Shown here: piece by piece, positions 43,925 through 53,036 of the stretch
Layout: each line of letters starts with the position of its first letter
How positions within the stretch are numbered: position 1 is the first letter of the stretch
Assembly (NCBI GenBank): GCA_016183935.1
Contig: JACPDR010000036.1
Location: 1 to 63,173 of the forward strand
Direction: 5' to 3'
DNA: 63,173 nt
DNA from: Caulobacterales bacterium
Lineage (GTDB): Bacteria > Pseudomonadota > Alphaproteobacteria > Caulobacterales > Caulobacteraceae
The notes under the pieces: generated by a model
The model's input: the letters and a program-made list of their open reading frames with translations, nothing else
Database searches by the model: none
Told to the model about the DNA's origin: nothing
Program-made: the position numbers and the translations under genes

Positions 43925-44155
43925 TCACATGTCCGGCAGGTTAGTCTTCAGACAGTCGCGCACGGCCCGCCGCAGGTCGCCGGAGGCCGAGACGAAGTCC
44001 ACGCCTTCCGCCTCGAACACGGCCCGGGTCGCGGCGTCCAGCCCGTTCGGCAGGGCCGCCAGCACGCGCTTCTCGCCCTTGGGGTGCAGGCAGAAGCCGA
44101 CCTCCCGGCACAGGGCGGCGAACATCTCGTCGTAGTCGGGGGCGGTGTCGGTCAT
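43925..44155 (-). CDS. small protein of unknown function
   Basis: 76 residues: [32 protein letters not shown], then [20 protein letters not shown], and [15 protein letters not shown] at the end. Three Cys, no signal peptide or membrane helix. It looks like a real conserved small gene (good coding bias, 13 bp after the DUF4350 gene stop on the same strand) but I know no family. Confidence 0.6.
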   Translation of the reverse strand: MTDTAPDYDEMFAALCREVGFCLHPKGEKRVLAALPNGLDAATRAVFEAEGVDFVSASGDLRRAVRDCLKTNLPDM

Positions 44156-44168
44156 GACTCAGGCTCTA

Positions 44169-45116
44169 CTACGGCAACAGCCCGGTGAGCCAGTGCAGGA
44201 CGTTCAGGCCGAAGCGGGCGTTGCCCGGCGCGACGTTCATGCCGAACCGCACTTCCCGGCCGTCCGGGAACCGGGCCCGCTGCGCCGACAGCATCCCCGC
44301 CTCGCCCAGCACCACCACCCGTCCCTCCCCGTGGTCAAAGGCCAGCGCCTGGGCCGGCAGGGCTGGAGCCGACAGCTCCGCGATCACCGCCCCCGCCGGC
44401 TCCCCGGCCTCGATCCGGTCGTTGATCCGCTGCAGCGTCGGCAGATCCGGCGCCTCGCGCGCGCCGACGGTCATCGGCAGCAACACGGTCGCGCCGGGCG
44501 GCCCCGCCAGCGACTGGCCGGTGAAGGCGGTGACGCTCTCCACCCGTTCGCCGGCCTCGCGCCCGGTGATGATCGGATGGTCGTCGAAGGCCTCGGCCGG
44601 GTAGACCAGGTTGGTGCTGACTCCGTTCGGCGTCTCCGCGAAGGCGTAACCCTTGCCCATCCGCACGCCGAACCGCGCCGCCAAGGCCTCGGCCGCCGCC
44701 CCGAACGGCGCGTGGTCGGCGATCAGCAGCAACCGCCCGCCTCCGCGCACCCAGGCCTCCACCGCCGCCGTCTCCGCTTCGGTGAAGATCGGCGCCGCGT
44801 GGTCCGGCCGGATCATGCCGGCGTTGGCGATCACCAGCACGTCCACGCCCGCCAATCCCTCCGCCGCGAACGGCGCCGTCCCGCTCCGCACCTGATAGCC
44901 GTCGGCGCGCAACAGGGCCGCGAACGGCGCGTACTGGCCGTCGACGGTATGGAAGTTGTGGTGCGCCCCGTCGATCACGACCACCGGCCCGTCGGCGGCG
45001 TAGGCCGGGCGCTCGACCTCAGGGTGGAAATCCGGATCGACGACCTGCTGCGCGGCGGCCGGTGCGGCGGTCAACAGCAGGGCGGCAAGGCCGGGTAGGA
45101 AAGGGAAGCGGGGCAT
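44169..45116 (-). CDS. secreted DUF4350/GATase-like protein
   Basis: 315 residues with signal peptide MPRFPFLPGLAALLLTAAPAAAQQ. The mature part has VVVIDGAHHNFHTVDGQYAPFAALLRADGYQV, LAGVDVLVIANAG, and EAWVRGGGRLLLIADHAPFGAAAEAL, the ThuA/DUF4350 alpha-beta layout in which a helix follows a GG.LLL strand. EGRVVVLGEAGMLS and a final helix complete it. No catalytic Cys nucleophile is evident, so enzyme activity is doubtful. It and the 76-residue gene form a likely pair. Confidence 0.78.
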   Translation of the reverse strand: MPRFPFLPGLAALLLTAAPAAAQQVVDPDFHPEVERPAYAADGPVVVIDGAHHNFHTVDGQYAPFAALLRADGYQVRSGTAPFAAEGLAGVDVLVIANAGMIRPDHAAPIFTEAETAAVEAWVRGGGRLLLIADHAPFGAAAEALAARFGVRMGKGYAFAETPNGVSTNLVYPAEAFDDHPIITGREAGERVESVTAFTGQSLAGPPGATVLLPMTVGAREAPDLPTLQRINDRIEAGEPAGAVIAELSAPALPAQALAFDHGEGRVVVLGEAGMLSAQRARFPDGREVRFGMNVAPGNARFGLNVLHWLTGLLP

Positions 45117-45157
45117 CGCGGTCTCCCGTGGATCACCGCGACGCTAGCACAGACGCC

Positions 45158-45991
45158 TCACCCGTTCAGCCGCGCCGCATGGAAGGCCACATGGTCGGCG
45201 ATGAAGCTGGCCATGAAGAAATAGGAGTGGTCGTAGCCGGGCTGCATCCGCAGGGTGACCCGCTGCCCCGCCGCCTCCGCCGCCGCCGCCAGAAGCTCCG
45301 GCTTCAGCTGTTCCGTCAGGAAGGGGTCGGCGTCGCCCTGGTCGATCAGGATGTCGTCGTAACAGCCGCCCCCGACTCCCGCCTCGATCAGCCGCGCGGC
45401 GTCGTGCGCCGCCCACACGTCCCGGTCGTCCCCCAGATAGGCCGAGAACGCCTTCTCGCCCCACGGACAGCGCGTCGGCGAGGCGATCGGCGCGAAAGCC
45501 GACACCGACCGGAACAGGTGCGGATGTCTCAAGGCCAGCGTCAGCGCCCCGTGCCCGCCCATCGAATGGCCCGAGATCGCCCGCGCCTTCGTGGCCGGGA
45601 ATTCCGTGTCGACCAGCTCGATCAGCTCCTCGACGACATAGGACTCCATGCGGAAATGCGGCGCCCACGGCGCCTGCGTGGCGTCGAGGTAGAACCCCGC
45701 GCCCTGGCCGAGGTCATAGGCAGGATCGTCCGCCACGCCCTCGCCGCGCGGCGAGGTGTCGGGGGCGACGATGATCACCCCGTGTTCCGCCGCCGCGCCG
45801 TAGGCCCCGGCCTTGGTGGTGAAATTGTCCTCGGTGCAGGTCAGGCCCGACAACCAGATCAGCACCGGAAACGGGCCCTCTCCCGGCGGAACGAAGACCG
45901 ACAGGGTCATCGGCGTGCCGGTCACGGCGCTGTCGTGCTTCAGATATCGGAGGGTTCCGCCGTGGACGGCATGGGTCTTCAGGGTCTCCAT
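45158..45991 (-). CDS. fghA: S-formylglutathione hydrolase
   Basis: 277 residues. The alpha/beta-hydrolase nucleophile is in AISGHSMGGHGALTLAL; LIWLSGLTCTEDNFTTKAG is the family's oxyanion region, QGAGFYLDATQAPWAPHFRMESYVVEEL the cap segment, and the catalytic Asp/His lie in DQGDADPF and QPGYDHSYFFMASF. It hydrolyses S-formylglutathione to formate and glutathione, the last step of glutathione-linked formaldehyde oxidation; the dehydrogenase is 46468-47574. Confidence 0.95.
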   Translation of the reverse strand: METLKTHAVHGGTLRYLKHDSAVTGTPMTLSVFVPPGEGPFPVLIWLSGLTCTEDNFTTKAGAYGAAAEHGVIIVAPDTSPRGEGVADDPAYDLGQGAGFYLDATQAPWAPHFRMESYVVEELIELVDTEFPATKARAISGHSMGGHGALTLALRHPHLFRSVSAFAPIASPTRCPWGEKAFSAYLGDDRDVWAAHDAARLIEAGVGGGCYDDILIDQGDADPFLTEQLKPELLAAAAEAAGQRVTLRMQPGYDHSYFFMASFIADHVAFHAARLNG

Positions 45992-46023
45992 GCCGCCCGC
46001 TTAGCACCGCCCGGCGCGCGGGC

Positions 46024-46407
46024 CTACGCCATGCGGTGCAGGGCGCAGACCTTGTTGCCGTCCGGATCGCGCAGATAGGCCAGGTACAGCTTGCCGAACG
46101 GCCCTTCGCGAAGGCCCGGCGGGTCCTCGATCGAGCGCCCGCCCGCCGCCGCCCCGGCGTCATGGAAGGCGTGGACCATCTCCGGCGTCTTCGCCGCGAA
46201 GCCGATGGTGCCGCCGTTGGCGTGGCAGGCGGCCTCGCCGTCGATGGGCTTGCCGACGGCGAAGGCGCCCCGGTCCGTGCGCCACCAGTAGCGCCCCTTC
46301 GGATCCGGCCCGCTGGCCGGCTCGACGCCCAGCGCGCCCAGAGCGGCGTCATAGAACCGGCGCGACGCCTCGACGTCGTTGGCGCCGACAGTGATGTGGG
46401 TGAACAT
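46024..46407 (-). CDS. VOC (glyoxalase/bleomycin-resistance fold) protein
   Basis: 127 residues from ATG at 46407 (MFTHITVGANDVEASRRFYD), preceded by AGGGAGGGAAG. The two beta-alpha-beta modules and the RDPDGNKVCALHR C-terminus are typical VOC. Its place between the class III alcohol dehydrogenase and S-formylglutathione hydrolase suggests a link to formaldehyde or aldehyde-glutathione chemistry, but metal ligands are not obvious. The 60-bp gap upstream holds a 7-base T run (46434-46440). Confidence 0.85.
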   Translation of the reverse strand: MFTHITVGANDVEASRRFYDAALGALGVEPASGPDPKGRYWWRTDRGAFAVGKPIDGEAACHANGGTIGFAAKTPEMVHAFHDAGAAAGGRSIEDPPGLREGPFGKLYLAYLRDPDGNKVCALHRMA

Positions 46408-46467
46408 GGCTTCCCTCCCTGTGTTCAGGAGGGTTTTTTTAAACAACTACCCCGTTTGCGCAAGCGG

Positions 46468-47574
46468 TCAGAACACCACCACGCTGCGGATGCTTTCCCC
46501 CGCGTGCATCAGGTCGAACGCCTCGTTGATCCGCTCCAGCGGCAGGGTATGCGTGATCATCGGGTCGATCTCGATCTTCCCGTCCATGTACCAGTCGACC
46601 ACCTTGGGCGTATCCGTCCGCCCCCGCGCCCCGCCGAACGCGCTCCCGCGCCACACCCGGCCGGTGACCAGCTGGAACGGCCGCGTGGCGATCTCCTTGC
46701 CCGCCTCGGCCACGCCGATGATGACGCTCTCGCCCCAGCCGCGGTGGCAGGCCTCAAGCGCCTGACGCATCACCGTGGTGTTGCCGGTGCAGTCGAAGGT
46801 GTAGTCCGCGCCGCCGCCGGTCAGCTCGACCAGATGCGCCACCACGTCATCGACCGTCTTCGGGTTGACGAAATGGGTCATGCCGAAGCGGCGCCCCCAT
46901 TCCTCCTTCGACGGATTGACGTCGACGCCGACGATCATGTCGGCCCCGACCATCTTCAGCCCCTGGATGACGTTCAGCCCGATGCCGCCCAGCCCGAACA
47001 CCACGCAGTTGGCGCCCGGCTCCACCTTGGCCGTATTGACCACCGCCCCCACGCCCGTGGTCACGCCGCAGCCGACGTAGCAGGCCTTGTCGAACGGCGC
47101 ATCCTTGCGGATCTTCGCCACCGCGATCTCGGGCAGCACCGTGTAGTTCGAGAAGGTCGAACAGCCCATGTAGTGGGCGATCGCCTGGCCCTTGTAGCTA
47201 AAGCGGCTGGTCCCGTCGGGCATGACGCCCTTGCCCTGCGTCCCCCGGATGGCGGTGCACAGGTTGGTCTTGCGGCTCAGGCAGCTTTTACATTGCCGGC
47301 ATTCCGGGGTGTACAGCGGGATCACGTGGTCCCCGACCGCCACTGAAGTCACCCCCGGCCCGACCTCGACCACCACCCCCGCGCCCTCGTGGCCGAGGAT
47401 CGACGGGAACAGGCCCTCCGAGTCCAGCCCGTCCAGCGTATAGGCGTCGGTGTGGCAGATGCCCGTCGCCTTGATCTCGACCAGCACCTCGCCCGCCCGC
47501 GGCCCCTCCAGATCGACTTCGACGATCTCCAGCGGACGTTTGGCCTCAAAGGCGACGGCGGCGCGGGTTTTCAT
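46468..47574 (-). CDS. frmA: S-(hydroxymethyl)glutathione dehydrogenase, class III alcohol dehydrogenase
   Basis: 368 residues. Catalytic zinc: [14 protein letters not shown] (Cys) and [12 protein letters not shown]; structural zinc Cys cluster [18 protein letters not shown]-binding [42 protein letters not shown] and [10 protein letters not shown] mark the glutathione-dependent class III type. It oxidises S-hydroxymethylglutathione to S-formylglutathione, which FghA then cleaves. Divergent from the sirtuin gene across 46 bp. Confidence 0.96.
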   Translation of the reverse strand: MKTRAAVAFEAKRPLEIVEVDLEGPRAGEVLVEIKATGICHTDAYTLDGLDSEGLFPSILGHEGAGVVVEVGPGVTSVAVGDHVIPLYTPECRQCKSCLSRKTNLCTAIRGTQGKGVMPDGTSRFSYKGQAIAHYMGCSTFSNYTVLPEIAVAKIRKDAPFDKACYVGCGVTTGVGAVVNTAKVEPGANCVVFGLGGIGLNVIQGLKMVGADMIVGVDVNPSKEEWGRRFGMTHFVNPKTVDDVVAHLVELTGGGADYTFDCTGNTTVMRQALEACHRGWGESVIIGVAEAGKEIATRPFQLVTGRVWRGSAFGGARGRTDTPKVVDWYMDGKIEIDPMITHTLPLERINEAFDLMHAGESIRSVVVF

Positions 47575-47620
47575 GGGCGGGTCTCCTGTGCGGTTGCCGG
47601 TCTTCTAGGACAGACCGCCG

Positions 47621-48346
47621 ATGCTATGGAACCACATGGCGCCCAGAAACCTCGTCATCCTCACCGGCTCCGGCATCTCGGCGGAGTCCGGCGTGCCGAC
47701 CTTCCGGGCCGCCGACGGTCTGTGGATGGGTCATCGCGTCGAGGACGTGGCCACCCCCGAAGCCTTCGCCCGCGACCCCGCCCTGGTGCAGGACTTCTAC
47801 AACCGCCGGCGTCGTCAGTTGGCCGCGGTCCAGCCCAACGCCGCCCACCACGCCCTCGCCGACCTCGCCGCCCGCTGGGACGGCGACATCCTGCTGGTCA
47901 CCCAGAACGTCGACGACCTGCACGACCGCGCCCACGCTGACAGGCCGCCGTCGCCCGGCTTCGAACTCATCCACATGCACGGCGAGCTGTTGAAGGCCGA
48001 ATGCACCATGACCGGACAGGTCTGCGACCGTCCCCGCGACCTCGCGCCTGTCGAGCCGTCGCCCTTCCACCCGCGCGGCCGCCTGCGCCCGCACATCGTC
48101 TGGTTCGGCGAGATGCCGCTGCACATGGACCGGATCGAAGCCGCTCTCCGGCGCTGCGACCTGTTCGTCTCCATCGGCACGTCCGGCGCGGTCTACCCCG
48201 CCGCCGGCTTCGTCCAGCTGGCCAACCTCGCGGGGGCCCGCACGGTCGAGCTCAACCTCGAACCCTCCCTCGGCCGCCGCCTGTTCGACGAAGGCCGCTA
48301 CGGCCCGGCCACAGAGGTGGTCCCGGCCTTCTGCGCGGGCCTTTAG
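47621..48346 (+). CDS. cobB: CobB-type NAD-dependent protein deacylase (sirtuin)
   Basis: 241 residues; the ATG at 47621 has AGGA 11 bases upstream. Sirtuin motifs: [33 protein letters not shown], catalytic His in [33 protein letters not shown] and VELNLEPS. The YNRRRRQL segment carries the Tyr/Arg residues of class III desuccinylase-type sirtuins. The zinc Cys set is incomplete (a Cys at AECTM and one at QVC, no second pair). Ends interlocked with trmJ (TTAG). Confidence 0.92.
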   Translation: MLWNHMAPRNLVILTGSGISAESGVPTFRAADGLWMGHRVEDVATPEAFARDPALVQDFYNRRRRQLAAVQPNAAHHALADLAARWDGDILLVTQNVDDLHDRAHADRPPSPGFELIHMHGELLKAECTMTGQVCDRPRDLAPVEPSPFHPRGRLRPHIVWFGEMPLHMDRIEAALRRCDLFVSIGTSGAVYPAAGFVQLANLAGARTVELNLEPSLGRRLFDEGRYGPATEVVPAFCAGL

Positions 48347-49119
48347 CCCTCGCCCGCCGCCCGCTTCGCCGCCAGCTTGGCCAGCACCCGCCCCCGCCCC
48401 TTGGCCAGCGCGTGGATCACGCCCCGGAAGGTCGCCACCTCCTGCTCCGAGAACCCGGCCCGGCCCAGCATGACCCGCAGGTTCTGGCTCATCGACCGCT
48501 TCTTCTCCGGCGGATGGAAGAAGCCGCCCTCGTCGAGCTCCTTCTCCAGATGCTCATACATGCCGACCAGCAGTTCGTTCGACGCCGGCGGATCGCCCTC
48601 GCGGAAGCGCGGCGGCGGGGCGTCGAGGATCAGGATCCGCCACTCATAGGCGTTGATCGCCACCGCCTGGGCCAGGTTCAGCGAATGGTGCCTCGGACCG
48701 ATCGGAATGGTCACGATCCCCTGGGTCAGGGCGATGTCGGTGGTCTCCAGCCCCGCCCGCTCGCCCCCGAACAGCAGGCCGATCGACAGCCCCGAAGCGC
48801 GGTCGTCGTACAGCAGCCGCGCGGACTCCCTAGGCGTCCGCACCGGCATCCGCGTCTCGCGCGGCCGGGCGGTGGTCGAGAACACGGTGTTCAGGTCGGC
48901 GATGGCCTCGGCCACGCTGTCGAACACCTTCACCCCGTCCAGCACCCAGTCAGCGCCCGAGGCCGTGGCCCAGGCCCGCTCCTGCGGCCAGCCGTCGCGC
49001 GGGCTGACCAGCCGTAGTTCGGACAGGCCGAAATTGGCCATCACCCGCGCCACCGCGCCGATGTTGTCGGCCAGCTGCGACTTGTCGAGGATGACGACGG
49101 GCGGGGCAGGATCGGGCAT
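48343..49119 (-). CDS. trmJ: tRNA (cytidine/uridine-32-2'-O)-methyltransferase
   Basis: 258 residues of the SPOUT/TrmH type. [39 protein letters not shown] is the N-terminal signature; the knot has [17 protein letters not shown] and [23 protein letters not shown]. Extra C-terminal helices (about 175-258) match TrmJ rather than shorter SPOUT enzymes. It methylates position 32 of the tRNA anticodon loop. Start overlaps the 78-residue gene stop (TGATG). Confidence 0.93.
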   Translation of the reverse strand: MPDPAPPVVILDKSQLADNIGAVARVMANFGLSELRLVSPRDGWPQERAWATASGADWVLDGVKVFDSVAEAIADLNTVFSTTARPRETRMPVRTPRESARLLYDDRASGLSIGLLFGGERAGLETTDIALTQGIVTIPIGPRHHSLNLAQAVAINAYEWRILILDAPPPRFREGDPPASNELLVGMYEHLEKELDEGGFFHPPEKKRSMSQNLRVMLGRAGFSEQEVATFRGVIHALAKGRGRVLAKLAAKRAAGEG

Positions 49120-49355
49120 CAGAGGGGAGCGGATCCCTTACCGGTTACGGCTCTGACCGAGTCGAGCCAGTCAGACATCATCGCCGGGTCAGCCGACGCA
49201 CGATCGGCCAGCAGCGGCATGCCGCCAAGAAGTATGGCGATCTGATCGTCCGACTTTCCGCCCCGCTCCCAATAGCTGTTCAGGAAGTGAAACATGCAGT
49301 CGTAGGCCTCACGGATGGAAAGCTTCTGGACGCCCAGCGTGTCGGAGGCCGTCAT
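49119..49355 (-). CDS. small protein of unknown function
   Basis: 78 residues from ATG at 49355 (MTASDTLGVQKLSIREAY), which overlaps the nuclease stop (TGATG); its own TGA overlaps the trmJ ATG the same way. IREAYDCMFHFLNSYWERGGKSDDQIAILLGGM is a conserved helical core found in many small bacterial proteins. No enzyme motif; function unknown. An extra upstream ATG (49382) lies in the nuclease gene. Confidence 0.75.
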   Translation of the reverse strand: MTASDTLGVQKLSIREAYDCMFHFLNSYWERGGKSDDQIAILLGGMPLLADRASADPAMMSDWLDSVRAVTGKGSAPL

Positions 49356-50377
49356 CAGTCCTCGCCGTACATGGCCAGCCACGGGTCAGCGGTCCCCGCC
49401 TCGACCTCGGCCACCTTCACCTTGGGCCAGCCGATCTCGTCGTCCGCCGAATCCCGCCACGCCAGGATGAACAGGTCGCGCAGTTCCGACGCCCCCGCCG
49501 CCAGCCGCGCGATGGTGAAATCGGCCCAGCGCGCATCGCCCTCCGCGAATCCGCCGGCCTTCTCCAGCTGGTAGAACGGCAGCACCTGCGCCAGAGTCGT
49601 CTTCAGATAGGCCGGAACCCGCTCGCGCAGTTCGAACGCGTCCAGCTGCGGCGCCGTCATCGCCGCCTCGACCGCATCCAGCCGCGCCACCCGCGCGGTG
49701 AACGTCCCCTCGAACAGGCCGTGCGTCTGGCGCGAGGTGGTGTAGCCCTCCGGGTTCGGCACATCCCGCGACCAGCCGTTGTAGTGGATCGTCGTATGGT
49801 GGGGTTGGCTGCCGTCGCCGACGTAGTGCCCCAGATAGCCCATGTCGCGCAGGATCAGCGCCTCGCGCCGCAGCCGGTCCTCGCGGTACCAGGCCCGCCT
49901 GCCCGGGTCGGCCTCGCGCGCCTCGGCGGCGTTCAGCACCCGCCAGGTGGCGAAGTCGCGCACCAGTTGCTGATAGCCGTCCCAGATGGCGTAGGGCAGG
50001 TAGCCGGCGTCGTCGACGTCCAACCCCGCCGCGACCAGCGCCGCGTCGTACCCGGACTTCAGGCGCGGCAAGTCGTCGATCGACGGGCCGGTCGCGTTCA
50101 TGACATGGGCCGCGTCGTCCAGATCGATGAAGTGAGCGGTGTCGCGCTCGCGGTCGTGCGGCTGACCGCCGCCCTTGGTGCGGTCCGGCTCGCGCGACAG
50201 CTCTCCGACCTCGGCCGCGGCGCCCGGCGTGCGCAGGAAGGCCGGCAGCTCTTCGGGAAGTCCCCGCACGGCGGCGACGCCGATCAACCGGTGGCCGGTG
50301 TTGCCCCAGGCCGAGGCCTGCAGGGCCGCGCCGCCGACCGCGACGACGGCGAGGGCGGCGATGAGGATGCGCTTCAT
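49355..50377 (-). CDS. secreted S1/P1-type zinc nuclease-like protein
   Basis: 340 residues from ATG at 50377 with signal peptide MKRILIAALAVVAVGGAALQASA. The mature protein begins WGNTGH, where the N-terminal Trp and following His bind zinc in S1/P1 nucleases and the related phospholipase C. Other ligands appear as DTAHFIDLDD, and HYVGDGSQPHHTTIHYNGW. The body is helical. It could cleave single-stranded nucleic acid or phospholipid outside the cell. First gene of a three-gene overlapping unit with the 78-residue protein and trmJ. Confidence 0.82.
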   Translation of the reverse strand: MKRILIAALAVVAVGGAALQASAWGNTGHRLIGVAAVRGLPEELPAFLRTPGAAAEVGELSREPDRTKGGGQPHDRERDTAHFIDLDDAAHVMNATGPSIDDLPRLKSGYDAALVAAGLDVDDAGYLPYAIWDGYQQLVRDFATWRVLNAAEAREADPGRRAWYREDRLRREALILRDMGYLGHYVGDGSQPHHTTIHYNGWSRDVPNPEGYTTSRQTHGLFEGTFTARVARLDAVEAAMTAPQLDAFELRERVPAYLKTTLAQVLPFYQLEKAGGFAEGDARWADFTIARLAAGASELRDLFILAWRDSADDEIGWPKVKVAEVEAGTADPWLAMYGED

Positions 50378-50408
50378 GAGACCGGCTCCGGCGAACGACG
50401 CCGATGCT

Positions 50409-50993
50409 CTAGCCGATCGCGAAGGCCGCCTCCACCCGTCCGATCCACCCACGGACCGCGACATACGGCGCCAGATCGAAATCGCCTTCATGCGCCACGC
50501 GCGTGTAGGCGACCAGCGCCAGGTCGGCGAGCGTGGGGCCCGCGCCGACCAGCCAGTCCCGATCCGCCAGCGCGGCCTCCATCCGCGCCAGGGCGGCATG
50601 GCCCCGCTCCATCAGGCGCGGTTCGATCTCGGCGGCCGCCTTGCCGGCGAAGGCGCGCTGGAAGCGCACCACCGCGACATAGGGCTCGTGGCTGTACTGC
50701 TCCCAGAACAGCCACTCGTACATCTTCGCCCGCTCCCACGGATCGGCGGGAACGAACGGCGTGCCTTCGCCGAAAAATCCGATGATGGCGTTCGACTGCG
50801 CCAGCGTCCGGCCATCCCCGAACATCACCGCCGGAACCTGGCCGCAGGGATTCAGCCGCAGGAAATCTGTGGATCGCGTGGCGCCGGACATGACGTCGGT
50901 TTCGATCCACCGATAATCATGTGCGAGGCGGTCGAGCAACCACTTGACCTTCAAACAGTTGCCGGACCGAATATCTCCGTAAACAGTAAGCAT
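50409..50993 (-). CDS. glutathione S-transferase family protein
   Basis: 194 residues from ATG at 50993 (MLTVYGDIRSGNCLKVKWLL). The N-terminal thioredoxin-like domain has NPCGQVPAVMFGDGRTLAQSNAIIGFFG (cis-Pro and the glutathione-binding SNAI), and the C-terminal helical domain ends LADLALVAYTRVAHEGDF. Ser in the RSGNC loop is the likely catalytic residue. Substrate unknown. The open frame upstream has no GST similarity. Confidence 0.88.
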   Translation of the reverse strand: MLTVYGDIRSGNCLKVKWLLDRLAHDYRWIETDVMSGATRSTDFLRLNPCGQVPAVMFGDGRTLAQSNAIIGFFGEGTPFVPADPWERAKMYEWLFWEQYSHEPYVAVVRFQRAFAGKAAAEIEPRLMERGHAALARMEAALADRDWLVGAGPTLADLALVAYTRVAHEGDFDLAPYVAVRGWIGRVEAAFAIG

Positions 50994-51199
50994 CGCCGTC
51001 CAGCAAAGTGTTTCTGATCTGCGAATACAGCTTACATATTTGGGGGCGTTGGCCAAACGAGATTCGGCACAACCATCACAAGGCCCACTTATCCACCGGA
51101 TGACCGGACAGGTGGTCGCACGCAAAGCGGGAAGTCTGGTTTTCGCCGCATTTTTTGACGACAAGCAGCGCGCCGGACGCGTCAGGGGCCGGTGCTTAC
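50994..51199. other. divergent promoter region
   Basis: 206 bp between the GST and 3D-domain starts, AT-richer than its surroundings (TTTCTGATCTGCGAATACAG, CTTACATATTTG). It holds one DnaA-box-like TTATCCACC (near 51089) and a TTTTTTG tract. I see no gene. Confidence 0.4.
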
Positions 51200-51823
51200 A
51201 TGAGTCAATTCATGCTCGGCACAGCCGCTGCGTTCGCCCTTATCTGGGCGCTGGCCTTCCCCGTCCAGGCGGCGGTGCAGGGTGATCCCGTATCCTACGA
51301 GACCGCGGTCGCATCGGGCCTCGGCGTGGAATCAACGGAGGCCCCGGACGAAGGTTCCGACAGCGGCATGGCCGGTCTGACGGCCGAACAACAGGCCCTG
51401 ATGGACGAAGAGGCCGACTGGACCGCGCGGGTCAATCTCTACCATGCGGGCGGCGGCGGAGCGACGGGCAACGACAGCCTGGGCTGCCGGCCGATCCCCA
51501 TGCGCACCATGGCGGTCGATCCCCGCTACATCCCGCGCCGCACCCGCCTGTTCATCCCCGAGACGGTCGGCATGCGGATGCCCGACGGCACGCTGCACGA
51601 CGGCTACTGGTACGCCTCCGACACCGGCGGCGCGATCAAGGGCCAGAAGATCGACCTCTACACCGGCCACGGCCGCGGCTCGATGCGTCCGGCCATGCGC
51701 TTCAACCAGCGCCGCCTGACCCTCGTCGACGCCGGCCGCTTCGAGGGCTGCCCGCCGTCGTGGGACGCCCAGCCCAGCCAGACGCTGATGGCCTCGGCGA
51801 CCGTCATCGCCGGGTCCAACTAG
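51200..51823 (+). CDS. 3D-domain (MltA-like beta-barrel) secreted protein
   Basis: 207 residues from ATG at 51200 (MSQFMLGTAAAFALIWALAF, signal peptide). An acidic linker (about 35-60) leads into the C-terminal 3D domain: MRTMAVDPRYIPRRTRLFIPE, then YASDTGGAIKGQKIDLYTGHG, where the Asp residues give the domain its name. In MltA this barrel carries the lytic-transglycosylase site; a stand-alone 3D protein is likely to act on peptidoglycan. Start at ATG 51212 is possible. Confidence 0.85.
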   Translation: MSQFMLGTAAAFALIWALAFPVQAAVQGDPVSYETAVASGLGVESTEAPDEGSDSGMAGLTAEQQALMDEEADWTARVNLYHAGGGGATGNDSLGCRPIPMRTMAVDPRYIPRRTRLFIPETVGMRMPDGTLHDGYWYASDTGGAIKGQKIDLYTGHGRGSMRPAMRFNQRRLTLVDAGRFEGCPPSWDAQPSQTLMASATVIAGSN

Positions 51824-51896
51824 GCTCTTCGCCAACCGGCGTATTGCGAAGCTGGCCCGGTGGGTGCACCGTCCCCTGATCTCTCGGGAGGGGACC

Positions 51897-52586
51897 ATGA
51901 AAGCCGCCATCGCCATCGCCGCCCTGTGCCTTGCATCCGCCGCCGTCGCCCAGGACGCCAGCGTTCCCTTCAAGGACCGCACCGACAGGGTGCAGCTGCA
52001 GGGCCGACGCGGCCCCAGCCTTTTCCGTCCCGGCTTCGGCATCGGCGAATACGTCGGTTCGGCCAGCGCCCGGTCGTCGGGCATGGCCATGCCATTCCGC
52101 CGCAGCTCGCACGCCAAAACCTCCTTCGCCCTCTCCATCCCCTCACTGGGCGGCGAGGTTCAGGGCGAATGCGAGGGCGGCGAGGCGCGCATCCAGATTC
52201 TCGGGATCACCTTCGAGCGCGAGCCCCTCGCCTACAACTGCGCCTTCTCCGGCGCCGCGCCCGCCGACGCCGCCTTCACCCTGGCGCTCAGCCGGCATGG
52301 CAATTGGCTGAACCGGCTGCAGCAGCCCCAACGGGCGGGCCAGCTGAGCTGGAACGGTCAGGTCTACCGGGCCGAGACCCGCTACGTCGAAGGCCTGCCG
52401 TGGAGCAGCGGCGGCGTGCTGGGCTATGTGTTCAGCCGCGACGGCGTCGACATCGGCGGCGTGGCCCTGAACGGCATGGCGCCGACCTTCTACCTCCCGC
52501 CCGCCGGCTCCGCCGACCGCGACGCCGCGGCCCTGCTGGGGGCCATCCTGTTCACCTTCCAGGACCCGGGCCGGCCGCCGCTCTAG
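51897..52586 (+). CDS. secreted protein of unknown function
   Basis: 229 residues from ATG at 51897, preceded by a strong GGGAGGGGACC. Signal peptide MKAAIAIAALCLASAAVAQ. The mature part is beta-rich: FRPGFGIGEYVGSASARSSG, SFALSIPSLGGEVQGECEGGEARIQILGITFERE and YVFSRDGVDIGGVALNG. Two Cys (GECEGG; AYNCAFS) are adjacent enough for a disulfide. No family known to me. Confidence 0.75.
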   Translation: MKAAIAIAALCLASAAVAQDASVPFKDRTDRVQLQGRRGPSLFRPGFGIGEYVGSASARSSGMAMPFRRSSHAKTSFALSIPSLGGEVQGECEGGEARIQILGITFEREPLAYNCAFSGAAPADAAFTLALSRHGNWLNRLQQPQRAGQLSWNGQVYRAETRYVEGLPWSSGGVLGYVFSRDGVDIGGVALNGMAPTFYLPPAGSADRDAAALLGAILFTFQDPGRPPL

Positions 52587-52611
52587 GCGCTCCGCCGTCG
52601 TCCCGCGGCGA

Positions 52612-52935
52612 TCAGAAGCGCCGCTTGCCGGTGATCACCTCGAAGAACATCCGCCAGTCGCCCATCAGGCTCCACAGCGGGTATCGGAACGTCGCCGGCC
52701 GGTTCTTCTCGAAGAAGAAATGCCCGACCCAGGCGAAGCCGTAGCCGACCAGCGGCATGGCCAGCAGCCACCACGGGTTCCGCGTCACGACGGCGACGCC
52801 CAGCACGACCAGCACCAGCGCCGAGCCGACCACGTGGATGCGCCGGCATGTCCGGTTGGAATGCTCGTGGATGTAGTGCGGATAGAAGGCCGAAAAGCTC
52901 TGGAAGCGTTCGCCCGCCGGCGCCTGCGTGCTCAT
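52612..52935 (-). CDS. Mpo1-like/DUF962 membrane protein
   Basis: 107 residues. FYPHYIHEHSNRTCRRIHVVGSALVLV and GYGFAWVGHFFFEKNRPATFRYPLWSLMGDWRMF show the conserved His residues and two to three membrane helices of the Mpo1/DUF962 family, which in yeast is a 2-hydroxy fatty acid dioxygenase. The bacterial role is uncertain. Confidence 0.88.
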   Translation of the reverse strand: MSTQAPAGERFQSFSAFYPHYIHEHSNRTCRRIHVVGSALVLVVLGVAVVTRNPWWLLAMPLVGYGFAWVGHFFFEKNRPATFRYPLWSLMGDWRMFFEVITGKRRF

Positions 52936-53036
52936 CCGCCGACGATGACTCCGCCATCGGTCCCCCGCAAGAGCGCTTCCGCCGCCGAACCTTCCCGCCC
53001 CAGCGCGGTTCTCCCGTCACGCACAGGAGACCCCCC

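Noticed and set aside
46434..46440. Intrinsic terminator at the T7 run before the VOC gene
   Set aside because: The T run is on the wrong strand for the minus-strand genes and has no stem before it.
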